Source: Panagrolaimus kolymaensis (Eukaryota > Nematoda > Chromadorea > Rhabditida > Panagrolaimidae). Taken from it: 64,000 nucleotides of DNA. Below are positions 22,301-33,800 of the stretch, piece by piece. How positions within the stretch are numbered: position 1 is the stretch's first letter; each line of letters begins with the position of its first letter. The stretch lies in NCBI GenBank assembly GCA_028622995.1, contig JAJQJQ010000018.1:1922001-1986000 (forward strand). Reading direction: 5' to 3'. A model generated the notes under the pieces. It searched no databases, was not told where the DNA came from, and was given only the letters and a program-made list of their open reading frames with translations. The position numbers and the translations under genes are program-made.

Positions 22301-23858
22301 GCTTGTCATTTCCCTCTCTTTTTTAAATTAAGGCAATAAAAGGAAAGAAGGCATTACAAACAGACGCGCGCCTTATTTTTTTTTAAAGCTCAAGATAAAA
22401 TATCTTGATTCATTATTCTATTCCTTTTTGTAAAGCGACGACGACAAAACTTCATTCAACCGAAAGGAACAAAACTGAAACAAAAAGCCGCCTATGCAAG
22501 AAAAAAAAATCAATTTCAGCCATTATGGTTTTTGGTATATTCAGTTAATTAGTAAGAGTGCAGATGTATAAAAAAAGAGGCAATAAAAAAGCCACTAAAA
22601 AGTTGTTTATCCTTTATGACCCGCTTTATTTAAAAGCCTCGTGCAAAAAAAGTAGTTTGCAAAGAAAGTAAAAATGGTATAATGCTTTTTTCTGAGAATA
22701 AGCAAATTAAAAATTAAAAATTTCCTAGAAGCTGCTGGCAGCAGTTGCTTCTCAAAAAAAAATCCAAATTTTAAACTAAAACATAGCAGGTTTTTTTAAA
22801 TATAAAAAAATAATAGTAATGAGTTTGTTTAGACACATACCTGTCATATTCAAATCGGTCAACATAAAGTTTAGCTTTTTCAATCTTCTTGATATCACCA
22901 AGAGTAACATTAACAGTGCCAAGCTTCTTCTTAACTTCTTCAACATTATCGGATACAGTCGTCAAAGCGGCGTCTACTTCTTCGAGTAACTGAAATTTGA
23001 GGAATCAAAAATGTTCAAACAAATATAAAAATTATTACAGTTTTATTGTAATTTGGCGTTTCTCGAGTCTTTTTATCGATGAGTTTAACCAAATCATCAA
23101 CATGATTGGTGGCATTTTCTTGAGTTTGTTTAATAATATTAATTTGTGCTCCAGCTAATTTTAAATTTCGATAAACATCATCGAGTCCATTAACACTTTT
23201 AGAAACACTTCGATTAATTCGTTCGTTACCGTAAAGGCAGCCACCAAGAAGTGCACTAAATTTGTTTTGTTATTTTCAGTCTTTCGTTATTTTTAAAGGT
23301 GAAAGAAAAAACATACAAGCAAATAACACTGATTATAAAAAGGCCAATTGTAAAATTTCGAATTCGTCTTCGACTTCGTTGATTTGTATCTTTTCGTAAG
23401 CAACATTGACAAACCCATGTAATTGTTATTATTAAAAGTAATAATAAACCAAAAAGAAGGCAAAGTACAGCAAAAATTGCTATGGCCTGAAAAGAAAATA
23501 ATTGCTATTGTTTTTAAGATTTTTTGTTTGAAAAAGAAACCAAAAAAAGAAATGCAAAGGATTGGGTTACATGTTTACTGCTTGCTTTTTTGGGAAGATT
23601 TATTTAAAAGCTGCGCTTCCCCAAATAAAGTCAAAATCACTTGGCTTTTCTTTAGCTTCTTTTAAGAAAAAAGCCAAATCTCAAGTTACAATATTGCGAG
23701 GAAACAAGCAGTAAGATTGAATTTAAAATAGAGAAATAAAAACTAACCTGAGCATATTCGCTATCAAGTTCAAAATTGAAAATATTGCTAACATTTCGAA
23801 AACGAAAATTTAAATGAGGAATCCTATGTATGAGGTTTATAACATCATCGGTAAACAT
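19371..23858 (-). CDS. ttyh: Tweety-family chloride channel homologue (TTYH)
   Basis: Nine exons (23858-23748, 23486-23317, 23255-23039, 22989-22841, 21188-20652, 20593-20492, 20425-20303, 19876-19712, 19455-19371) join to 552 residues. The N terminus (INLIHRIPHLNFRF...DSEYAQ) matches the conserved Tweety start. Five hydrophobic segments follow in the expected places: AIAIFAVLCLLFGLLLLLI, FTIGLFIISVICFALLGG, FYVVLPSIIIAVLFIGVISF, FSAFGIVTFIVTWALIALVL and IGSFVMLLSTLLLGFFM. The acidic EVGDDDPF segment typical of the family comes after the last helix. The family comprises volume- or calcium-regulated anion channel candidates of the plasma membrane. A TTTTTTCAG acceptor lies 15 bp upstream of the ATG. 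Intron 4 (21189-22840) is 1652 bp, far longer than the rest. Reading exon 8 through its donor gives an alternative stop at 19702. Confidence 0.88.
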
Positions 23859-26800
23859 AGTGATTGATTACCTGAAAAAATCAAAAAAAGATAGTCGATG
23901 AATTTTTTTTTTACAAAATGAAAAATCGTACAAAATTTTAATCAACAAAAAAATAAGAAACACGGACCAATCAAAAATAATAATAAAAAATGAAAAAGAC
24001 TGACGAACAAAAAAAATATAAAAATACAGCAACAGCAGCTCCCCGAGATCGATCGCGCTGGCTTTCTTTATTATTATTTTTTGTCAAAAAAATTTCTAAA
24101 CAAAGTTCGCAGCTGGAAATCGTTAAAAGCAACAGAAAAAAAAACTCCTTCATTTTGGCGGCAACGAAGAAGCAGAAACAACAACAATGGGCAAAGAAGG
24201 TCTAAGATTTCTAATTCTAACTAAGATGGAAGAATAGAAGACGACGATGACAGACGTGTTTTAAATTTGCATGCTTCAATGAAGCAAAACCTTTTTTTTT
24301 CGTTCTTGAAATGAAATGAAAGCTGATAAGAGAAGGCTTATTTCAAAGTGTTTTTGTTGATTCAAAATGAATTGGGCCAACCAGCACATGAAAAAAGGAA
24401 AATAAATGGATGATAGACATTTTTTGCTTGCTTGCGCTTGTATTGATTGGAAGGAAAAAATAAAATGGTCAAATTTGAGTGTGATGAATAATAGAAAAAA
24501 AAGAAGTGTGTAAGTGTGTATGTGATGCATATGCATGCAATCAAGATGAATTGCATTGCCAATGTCGAGGAGGGGTAAAAATAAAAAAATGCCGTAAAAA
24601 GGCAAGCAAATAATAAATAAATGTGAACGAGGGTTCTTTTTATTGTCACTAATCAATACATTATGTTATTTGTTCTCCCCAACAAAACAAACCCATTTGG
24701 TTGTTGTCGATTGAGAATGGATGAAAAAAACGTAGCATTTGGAAAAATGCCCATTTGATTTGAAAAACACAATGGAAAAATGGGTGTTTGTTGTTCTCGA
24801 TTTAATGCTGATAAAATTACAAGGGTTGAAATATGTGTCCAATGCAACAATGAGATTGAGGATGAAAAAGAATTAAAAAAGAGATAAACTATTAAAAGCA
24901 AAACTTAATGGTTGGTAGCAGCTTTAAAAAGCTAGGCTAAATTTAAAAAATCGGACGATTGGAATGCTGCTACCGACGGCCGAGTGCACCAAAAAGTGGT
25001 TTATGCGATAGCAGAAGCTAACAAAAAAACATGAAGAAAAAAAACGAAAAGCGCAAGCTGAAATAAAATTTAAAAAAAGCAATGACCGGACTTTGTTATT
25101 CCTTTATGCTCAAAAAAAAGAGAAAAAAAATTCTTTACAGGGAGCACAAAAATTTTTTTAAAACTATTCTTCAAAAAAAATATCGCATATGTCGGCGAAA
25201 TTATTAAAAAGATGAAATTTTGGAGGAGTCACACACACGCGAAATGGACAACGAGGATAATGAACCAACTTTAATACATGAAAAGGCTCCTAAATTTTAA
25301 AAATAAGTTACAATTAAATTAAAACGCCATTATTCATATCCATAACCAAAGAAAAAAATAGTGAGAAATGATTTAATCGCATTTTGAAAAATGGAATTAA
25401 ATATATCCTTCATCCTTTCCTTTTTCCGAAGTGTCATCAAAACAAATTAATCCGCCGAGCGTGAAAGGCAGACACATATTCGAAACAATTACCTTTTTTG
25501 TCATTCAAGACTTGGAAGATAAATGGTTTTATTACGATATCGATAGATAGAATAAAAGAAACTTGGCGCCAAATGATTGCCTTGATTTTAGAAAAAAAAA
25601 GTTTTTTTAATACAAAAAATCAAATGAACCATCATTTTTTTTTATCCATACCATCGAGGACTATCTCTTCACTTCAAGCGAAGATGCAGAAAAGTCATCA
25701 GCTTATGCTATGTTCAAGCAAGCCCGGGAGTCAAAAAAATATAACGAAAATCTTCGGTGCAATAAAAGGCAACAACAAAACGAAAGGCTACTACATAGTT
25801 TAAAAAAAGAGGAGGAGCACATCCCAAAAAAATCGTGCGCGCTCATTCTCCTCTTTTTAATATATTTTTTTTCTTTCCTTTCCTCCTCTTTTATGCCAAG
25901 CACAAGCTCCTACACATATCGCGCTTCTTTCACTCACTATGGTGAGGTTATTCTTTTTTGTGCTGCTTATGTATGTGATGAACGACCATCGGGAGAAAAA
26001 AATAAGAACCTTTAACTATGTTATATGCGCAGTTGGTTGTTGCGCGCTGCTCTGCCGTTCGTGTTGGCCTAGCGCTAGCTTCTTTTCTTCAATAACAAAA
26101 AAATATATAACAAAGTGCTGCTGCACACAATGGATGGATAACCAGCCAACTAACCTACACAGAAGAAGGTTGGTTGGTTTGTCGGTTTGACACTTTCTTT
26201 TTAATGCTTTAAAGAGATTCAGTAAAAAAAAAGTTGCGCAGTTGTTTTAACGAATAAACGAACGAACGAACAATGATGGCCACTGAAAAAAAACTTGCGC
26301 AAGCGCGTTTCCATGAAAAAAGAATGAAAGGGAAAAAGAGAAAAAAAGGTTATAAAAATTTTATAGCATATAAAAAAATAATGTTTTTTATTATTTCATT
26401 TTGGAAAGAAAGAGATGAGATAAAATACCACCCATGGCGACTAACTTGTTTTAGGTGGTGGGGGCGCCAGGATGTATATGGCAAACAAATAAAAAAAAGA
26501 GCTCATTTACTATTTGTGTGCCTTGCCAGCCACTTGCGTGCTACTTGATCGACTCTACTACTCAACTCTCCACTTGCAGCAAAAATAAGCCTGCCTGAAA
26601 CCGATTTATGTTTTTTTAAAGTCGGAGTCAGTTTTGGAAGTGGAAAAGGAAAAAAAGGAATTTGTCTTCTCTTTTTTTGGTTTTGTTTTAGATGGCTTAA
26701 AAATATTTCTTAAAACAAATGCAAAATGTTTATTATTATTTTTTCTCAAACATAGAGCCATCGGTCAGCTGGCGGTTGGTGGTGTTCCAAAAAAGGTGTC

Positions 26801-27734
26801 GACAATATTTGCGTGTCTTTGCAAAAAAGCATAAACGTCAATCAAATGGAGTAAATATTATTTTTTTTGACTGACTTTAAAAATAAATGACTGAGAATGA
26901 ATTATTTTGTTTTCAAAAAATGGCAGTGTCGGCGATATTCAAAAGCGAAGTCTTCTTTTTTTTGACTTCACTGACCATTTTATTTCTCTATTTTCATGCA
27001 TAAAATGATGATAGAGAACCAATCCCCCATTATGTGAAAAATGCTTCCTGAATAAAGAGAAAGAAAGAGTCACATTCAATTCAAGCAGAAACAATGAGAA
27101 AAAAAATAAGAGGAAAAAGTCAAAAAACTGGTATTGCTTGAGGGAAGAAAAACATCACCATAAATTTTCCAAAAAAATGCCACCAAAGGTTACAATTTAA
27201 TTTTTTTTATTGAAGACATGTTTGTGACAGCAACCGCCACACCTGAATTTAACTGAACTGTAAAATAGTAAAAATAAATATTCCTTCCTAGTAATTTTGA
27301 TTGAAATCGGTCACCTGGAAATCTTCCATGGGAAAATACAATAAAAATGAAAAAATTAGCATAAAAAAATGAATGAATGCGTAAGAAATGAAGTTTGCTT
27401 TTCATTGCATAAAAATGAAGTGGTGATGAGCGGCGGTTAATTATTAGTTATTACAAAAAAATACTAAAGGATCAAAATATAACAAAGGATCTAAATATGC
27501 CCGAAGGATCCAAAGATCCATTTGCCAATGAAATTTGCATATAAATGAAGTTTATAAAAATGGAAAATTTTGCATAATAATAAATGAAAGCGCAAAACAA
27601 AAAGCTTGCTTTGTCATTGCAATGAAAGTGAAGCTTGATGAGTGGCAGTTAATTTTGATACCCAAATATGCCAAATGATTTGCATAAAATAACTTTCATG
27701 GCCGACCGAAGGTCGGCGCTGCGATATATCATAT
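23859..27734. other. Long gene-free AT-rich interval
   Basis: About 3.9 kb upstream of the Tweety gene with no supported exon. Open frames here are poly-Phe/Lys/Ile readings of T and A tracts, overlapping on opposite strands. A short (ACGA)n-like run lies near 26253-26272. A decayed direct repeat lies near 27376-27445 and 27589-27660 (shared TTGCTTT...CATTGCA...GATGAG...GTTAATT). Confidence 0.6.
27701..27717. repeat. Hairpin with GAA loop, left of broken ORF
   Basis: GCCGACC-GAA-GGTCGGC, perfect 7-bp arms, 17 bp before the ATG of the broken ORF at 27735. Same hairpin class as in the repeat arrays. Confidence 0.88.
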
Positions 27735-27989
27735 ATGAACAATGATTTTAATTTTATTAGAAAGGATGAAGTTGATTTTATTATTGAGGTGTTTTAAAGC
27801 ATTTGTGGAGAAGGACAGGGGATTCAATATTTAGAAACTAAAAGGAATGGTGAAGTATGAGGATTATATATGGATGGGGTAATAAAATTAGTTGAACGCA
27901 TAGAAAAGATTCCTTACTATGAGAAGGATCCATGCCATAAGATTTCAAATAATCATAAAGTAAAAAAAAATTGCGCAAATTTCAATTGA
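27735..27989 (+). pseudogene. Small ORF with two in-frame stops
   Basis: One continuous 85-codon frame begins ATG AAC AAT and ends TGA at 27987-27989. It is interrupted by TAA (27795-27797) and TGA (27858-27860). Sequence around the stops is protein-like, not low complexity (SICGEGQGIQYLETKRNGEV, then MDGVIKLVERIEKIPYYEKD and PCHKISNNH). I recognise no family. GAA/GGA hairpins sit 17 bp before it and 49 bp after it. It may be a decayed gene fragment carried by a hairpin-bounded mobile unit. Chance persistence of a frame is the alternative. Confidence 0.45.
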
Positions 27990-28038
27990 ATATGAAATAT
28001 TTTTTTAATAATAAAATGTTTAGAAAAAAATAGAGATC

Positions 28039-28055
28039 GCGGCGCGGAGCGCCGC
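28039..28055. repeat. Hairpin with GGA loop, right of broken ORF
   Basis: GCGGCGC-GGA-GCGCCGC, perfect 7-bp arms, an isolated GC island in AT-rich DNA. Confidence 0.88.
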
Positions 28056-28134
28056 TTCTTGCCTAGTAAAACTAATAAAAGTGAAAGTGATTCATTTTAT
28101 TCATTCGTGAGTGATTGAAAACAAACGAACATCG

Positions 28135-28647
28135 ATGGCCGCCGGAACCAACATGACTCTTCTCTTTTTTACTTTTTTGGTTATTCATTGTTTAAGGATA
28201 GAACGAAGTAATGGTTTAGAAATTATCGATGGAGATAATTTGGAATCATCAGATGATAATAATTCGACTCAAGAAATTAGTGTTGACAAGAATGATTTTA
28301 AAGCTCATGGAAATTTTAGCGATTCAAATGCAGCATTTCCTACGCCATCTTCAGCCCTACCAGAAATGGTTAAAAAAGCAAAGGTATGATCCACATTTTT
28401 TTGAATATAAAATGTTTACAATCGAAAACTTTAGGAGTTCGCTCGTCATTATTTAAGTTCACATGATTTAAAGCGTTTACGAGCTCTGGTGCAAAAAAAT
28501 CGTGAAAGTGGAATGGAAACAAATGAAATTCGACGCATCGTTGTTAATTTTCTTAACAATGTTTTAAATTCAACAGCCAAAATTGAAATCAATAAACAAC
28601 GTGAACAATTACAAAAAGATTTTGGTAATGATGCTATTCTTCATTGA
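28135..28647 (+). CDS. Small secreted helical protein, family unknown
   Basis: Two exons, 28135-28383 and 28435-28647, join across a 51-bp intron to 153 residues. A signal peptide (TNMTLLFFTFLVIHCLRI) is followed by an acidic Ser/Asp-rich stretch to about residue 75, then a charged, probably helical domain (FARHYLSSHDLKRLRALVQK, RIVVNFLNNVLNSTAKIEIN). There is no cysteine in the mature part. The spacing of the helical segment vaguely recalls nematode secreted lipid-binding families, but similarity is too weak to name one. Position alone suggests nothing about function. Confidence 0.62.
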
Positions 28648-28931
28648 TTAAGTGAATCAACATTTGCTGCTTTTTTACAAAAAATATAAATCTCTGAACT
28701 TTATTTATACTCTCTGATATGCTTTAAAATACAAAAAAGAAATCAAAATAAAATTTAATAAAAAATATTTTTTACAACTTTAAATATATATATTTAATTT
28801 AACCGGGGAAACCGTAACACTATCACAACCTTATTCAAAAGTTATTATGATCATAGAAAGGCAAAGCTTAAAGGCAAGAAAAAAAGTTGGCAGTCGTACA
28901 TCTCAAGAAATAAATGGAAAAAAGTTTTTAA

Positions 28932-30883
28932 TTATTGTTCTTTAGCTGCTGCTATTTTTGCTGTCGCTGCTGTTATTGTGTAAGGAGGCCTAGTATATTG
29001 AACTTTTCGCAACATCACCAATGGGATTGCAAATAAGATAGCTCCCAAAGCATAACAATACTTGGGACCAAGTAACCAAAAGGCTGAAAAAAAGAAAACA
29101 ATAAATAAGTTTAAGAGATACAATTAGTTTCGTTTCCCTTCTTTCTTTCACATCCGAAAGAGCCCTAAAAATTAAAACTCGGCGAGATTGTCTTTGAGAA
29201 AGCTATGGAAAACCAAATGTTGCTTCAAAAAAGAATGAAAAGAAGCAACATTATGCAAATTAGTTTTTTGACAATAAAAAAGAGGAAAAACTTATTTTTA
29301 TAAAACTTACTCAAAGAACCAAAAATAGGGCCCATTGCACGCGATAAAGCTCCAAGACTTCGAAAAACGCCCATTGTAACGCCTTTTTCTGATTCGGGGG
29401 AAAGCTGTGAGACCAATGTTGTCAAGCATGGAACCACAATCGCTGAGGCTAAAAAAATATTGTAACTAAACCACTACCAAAAATGAATCTATACCGATAG
29501 AGTACAAACATAATCCAAAATAAAATAGCAGCTGAGTTTCTGCCATGCTAATCAAAATATATGCTGGAACAATAGTAACTAATCCAATAAATGCAAATCG
29601 ATGATGTTTATCAACCCCTATTCTTCGAACGTATCCACCTTGAATAATAATCATTAAAATACCAACAAAAAAATACATTTTTCCTTGTTGCATTCCATCA
29701 TAATGAAATAAAATATGCGTGTGAAAACTTAAAGTGAATTCCAAAGCTGAATACAAAAATAAATAAATAAAATATATAGCTCCATAAGCTCGCATTTGGT
29801 TTAATGACGTTTGTTTGAGTATTTTTTGAACGGGTGAAAAATTGAATAAAGATGTTGGGGAAATGTAGTTATAAGCTGAGAGAATTACATCTTCATTTTT
29901 AGATTTGTTGTTGTTGTTTTCGGTTTTCTAAAAAATTTAAGTATTTTTTATTTTCATAACTTTGGTTTTTTGCTGTTGCTTACATTTTGCTTCAAAGTTT
30001 CTGGTAATAATAAAATTACCATAATTATTTCTATTATTGTAAGGGTCATAGCAAAATATGGTGGAGTCATAAATGAATTTGTATTTCCAAGTTTAGAAGT
30101 TGCAGAAAAATATGCGCCTATCATTGGTCCTAAGATGAAAGCCACCGAAAATGCGACACCAACAAAAGCCTAAAAATAATAATTTTTTGTTTTTAACAAG
30201 TTTTTTATTAAAAACAAACAAATAAAAAAAGTTGTTATTTTTTTGTTTGTTTACACTTACCATGCCACGGCCACGTTGAGCTGTAGAACATAAATCTGAT
30301 ACAATCGCAGTTGAAATTGATACGCTAGCTTTTGACAATCCCCCAACAATGCGAGATAAAACAAAAATAGGGAATGTAGTTGCGATGGACCAAATCTAAA
30401 AATAAATAAAAAAGGGATTTTAGTTGAAAGGTGCAAAATTAAAATTAATGCTTACATAGTATGAGACTAGAGAACCTATAATGGAAGCAAGTAATATCGG
30501 TTTACGTCCATAAACATCCGATAAAGCTCCAAGGAGAGGTGAAGATAAATATTGCAAAAAGCTAAATAATGATCCAAGAACTCCACCAAGGAAAACATTA
30601 TTATATCGATCCAAATTTGGAACGCCTAAAGCTTGTTCAACTTTTCTTACAGCTGTTTCGAAAGTTGAATAAAGTTCATCCTAAAGTGAAAAAAAAGGTT
30701 TGACGATCTTCCAATTAGATCTCGAAAGAAAAAACATACTCGTGGAATAGCTTTTGCATAACCATCTAATATTGTTGGAAATAATGGTAAAATACAAGTA
30801 AACGAGAGTAAATCAATAATTAAAATTAAAATAAGTACATATAAATTTCGATTTGCAGATTTTTCAGCAGAAACATTTTGCAT
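28932..30883 (-). CDS. Major facilitator superfamily transporter, MFSD10 (TETRAN) type
   Basis: Seven exons (30883-30740, 30680-30456, 30395-30261, 30169-29984, 29927-29495, 29448-29311, 29083-28932) give 470 residues and about twelve membrane helices. Family landmarks in order: IDLLSFTCILPLFPTIL in helix 1, GGVLGSLFSFLQYLSSPLLG followed by the MFS motif A ALSDVYGRKP, the sequence SRIVGGLSKASVSISTAIVS, and FVGVAFSVAFILGPMIGAYF. These match vertebrate MFSD10, an organic-anion or tetracycline-resistance-like transporter. The substrate here is unknown. The central loop between the two halves is Asn/Lys-rich. The upstream TTCTTAAAG next to the ATG may be a trans-splice acceptor of the AAG kind. 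The C-terminal tail is Ala-rich and cytoplasmic by prediction. Confidence 0.87.
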
Positions 30884-33800
30884 TATTCTTTAAGAACAAT
30901 GTTAATAAAAAATAAAAAGTGTGAATCAATTGAAACGTGAATATTAACACTTTTTTAAAAGTTGTCAGTTGCAATGAACTTTAGATAATAAAATAAAAAT
31001 AAAAATTCGCTGCTTACATGCAAAAAAAGAAAATGATGAAGGATTTATTTTTTCTTTTCCAGAAGATATCTATGAACTAGTTGAACACCGCCAAAAAAAT
31101 AAAAATATAAGGAAGAAGAAGATGAAAGTTTTTGGTGACACAAGTCGTCTGTCTCTATCCGATGATTGATCAAAAGAAATATCGCAGCATTAGAAATAAG
31201 TTGTTGTGAGTGCGCGATCGCCACACATGCATTGCGACCGACGACGACATCAATAAAAAATATGCATGAAAAGAAAACTTTTTTTATTTTATTTGAAGCA
31301 GCAAATACGACGTTGGTTAGTTAATGCGTTCCTGGCGAACCTTTCCTTTTCTAATGTTTTAACATGGAACAAAAATTCGCGCTGCTTTCTTTACCTTGCA
31401 TGCATACGCACATATACACATGTGCATGCGAAGAAACTTTTTTTTTTTTCGTTCTATTGACCGGTTGAGAATATGAGGAAGGAAATAAAAAGAAAAGGTT
31501 CGCGCGAAAATAAAAATAAATGAGTGACCAAAGCAAAAAAATAAATGCAACAAAAACAACAACTAACAACAGCTGGTTATGAAGTTTAGAGACGCAACAA
31601 CCATTGAAATGCAACACGGCAGCTTTTTTGCATGTTTACTTTGTTAATGAAGCAAAGCAGCAACAAACAAAAAAAGAACATGAAGAAAAAAAGAGGTGTT
31701 GTTGGTTGCAGTGTTGTCGAATATCGAATAATCGAATCGAATATCGAACGAATATTCGATTCGAAAATCGAATTTCGAACGAATATTCGATTCGAAATTC
31801 GAGACCTCGAATATCGAATATTCGATTCGATTCGAATATTCGAAAATTTTCGAATCGAATCGAATATTCGAATTCGATTTTCGAATATTTTCGAATAAAT
31901 TTTATTAATTCTTTGTTTTAAGAGCCGAAATAGTTTTAAATGTTCTCAAATGCTCTAAAAAGGGCTTAAAAAGCATTTTATAGCTTAATTTAAATGTATT
32001 AGTGCCAATTATAAAATTTAAAAATTTCGAATATTCGATTCGAAATTCGAATATTTCGAATATTCGAACCCGAAATTCGAAGGTTTCGAATTTCGAATAT
32101 TCGATTCGATTCGATTATTCGAAAATATCCGAATCGAATCGAATATTCGAATTCGATATTCGAAGGTTTTCGAATATTCGACGACAATGGTTGGTTGACC
32201 GCAGCTAGAAGGTGTTATATTTATTTTTTGTGTGGTTATTCGCTATTTGGTTGATAAGTGCATTCTTTTTTTTCACTCTCTTCTTTTCCTGCTTCTAAAG
32301 ACAATAATCTACCCACTTTTTGGGTTAAAGTGTTGCTTCCTTTTTTTCAAGAACATTGAGTCCTAATGAAAGTAATCAATTTAATTTTTTCTTTGCTTCA
32401 AAATTCATAATTCATTCATTTTTGGTATTCGTATTTTTAAAGAAAAATTGCTTCTGTTTGCAAAAAGAAAAAAAATGATGGTAGTCCAAAGGGATTTACA
32501 CGGCTGCGCATCGATTCTTTAAGCTGAAAAACGTTCGCTCATGGAAGCCTATGGCATTTTTTGTATTGTTGTCCCATAGGGTAGTTAGTTCTTTACATAT
32601 ACTTTTTAAAAAGTGCTTTCTAAAATGCAAAAAATGCAAGAAAAAAATCTTGGACCATTTTTTTTCTTTCTTCGTTTTTTTAGTGTTCTTCAGTAATAGT
32701 AAATATCAAAAAATGTTTTTGGAGCCACCAACAAGCGCTACTTTTTTGAAGGAGACAAAGCTTTTTTTGTACATTTTTAAAAAAAGGCAGAAAAGATTTT
32801 TGTTTTTCTGTTTTGTTTTAGCAAAGTTAAAGGTGATTTACGATGTACATCACTGATACGCGGCAGATTAATCGAAACAACATTCATTCATTTTTTTCTT
32901 TTGATTTTAAACATTTGCACGCGTCACTCGAATCAAATAAATTTATTATTTCTGGTCGAGTTTTAACTGATTTGCCACTGCTTTGTTTAATTTTTTTTGT
33001 CCAACTCCAATGTTTGCTCTTAAAGAAGATGACTTTTTTTCTTTTTTGGTCACTTTACACTTTTTTATTTCATTCCTCTTTTTTAAGCTATTATCTGTGA
33101 GGCAAACAATAAAAAAACTTCTTTTTTCTCGTCCATCGATTTAATGCAATCTGGCCCTCCATATTTTTTTTGTGAATGAATAAAAGAATCACATATTTTT
33201 CCCCTTTTTTAAGAAATGTTTATTTTTTATGTTTTTTTTTTCTTGAGATTTATTCCAATTAATAATTATCTTCTTTGAGATTCCAGGAGGAGGTCAGTGT
33301 TCGAAAAAACTTTTTTGCGCCTTTAAAAATAGAAAGGAGTGCCTCAAACTGAATGGGAAAGCGTCGTAGCCGCCGTTGTTGTCCTTGGTGCATCTTTCTT
33401 TTTTTTATTCCATAAAAGCACGCGTTTTCTTTTCTTTTTTCTTTCGGAAGAAGAAGAGGCCGTTACTTAAAGAGTTTTAAAAAATAAGAAAAAGAAAAGC
33501 ACCTTTTTTCTTTCCTTGGAACTGGAGCTTTTTGCGCTTCCGTTTCATTGCAAAACCCCATATTTTGTTTTACACTCACAAAATGCGATCGTCGATCGGT
33601 AGTGGTTGCGTTGCAAAGTGAGCAGAGTCGGCTGATTGATGTATGTGAGTGATTCATCAAAGGTTCAATATGACTTTATTTGAAACAAATAATTAAAGTT
33701 AACATCTTATTTTTTGGCGCAAAATTTTCCTTTTTTTTGCAGGGTTTTTGTTTGATATGTTTTTGTTTTTGTTTTGAATAATTAAGATGTACCTTTCCTT

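Noticed and set aside
23971..26834. Many 60-130 residue frames on both strands
   Set aside because: Phe/Lys/Ile/Ser-rich readings of poly-T and poly-A tracts that overlap on opposite strands, without splice partners or domains.
28135..28647. Nematode polyprotein allergen or fatty-acid/retinol-binding family membership
   Set aside because: Only loose similarity in helix spacing; the conserved Trp and Cys positions of those families are absent.
31604..32208. Arg/Ile/Ser/Asn-rich frames over the TTCGAA region
   Set aside because: Palindromic repeat is open on both strands; explained by the MITE.
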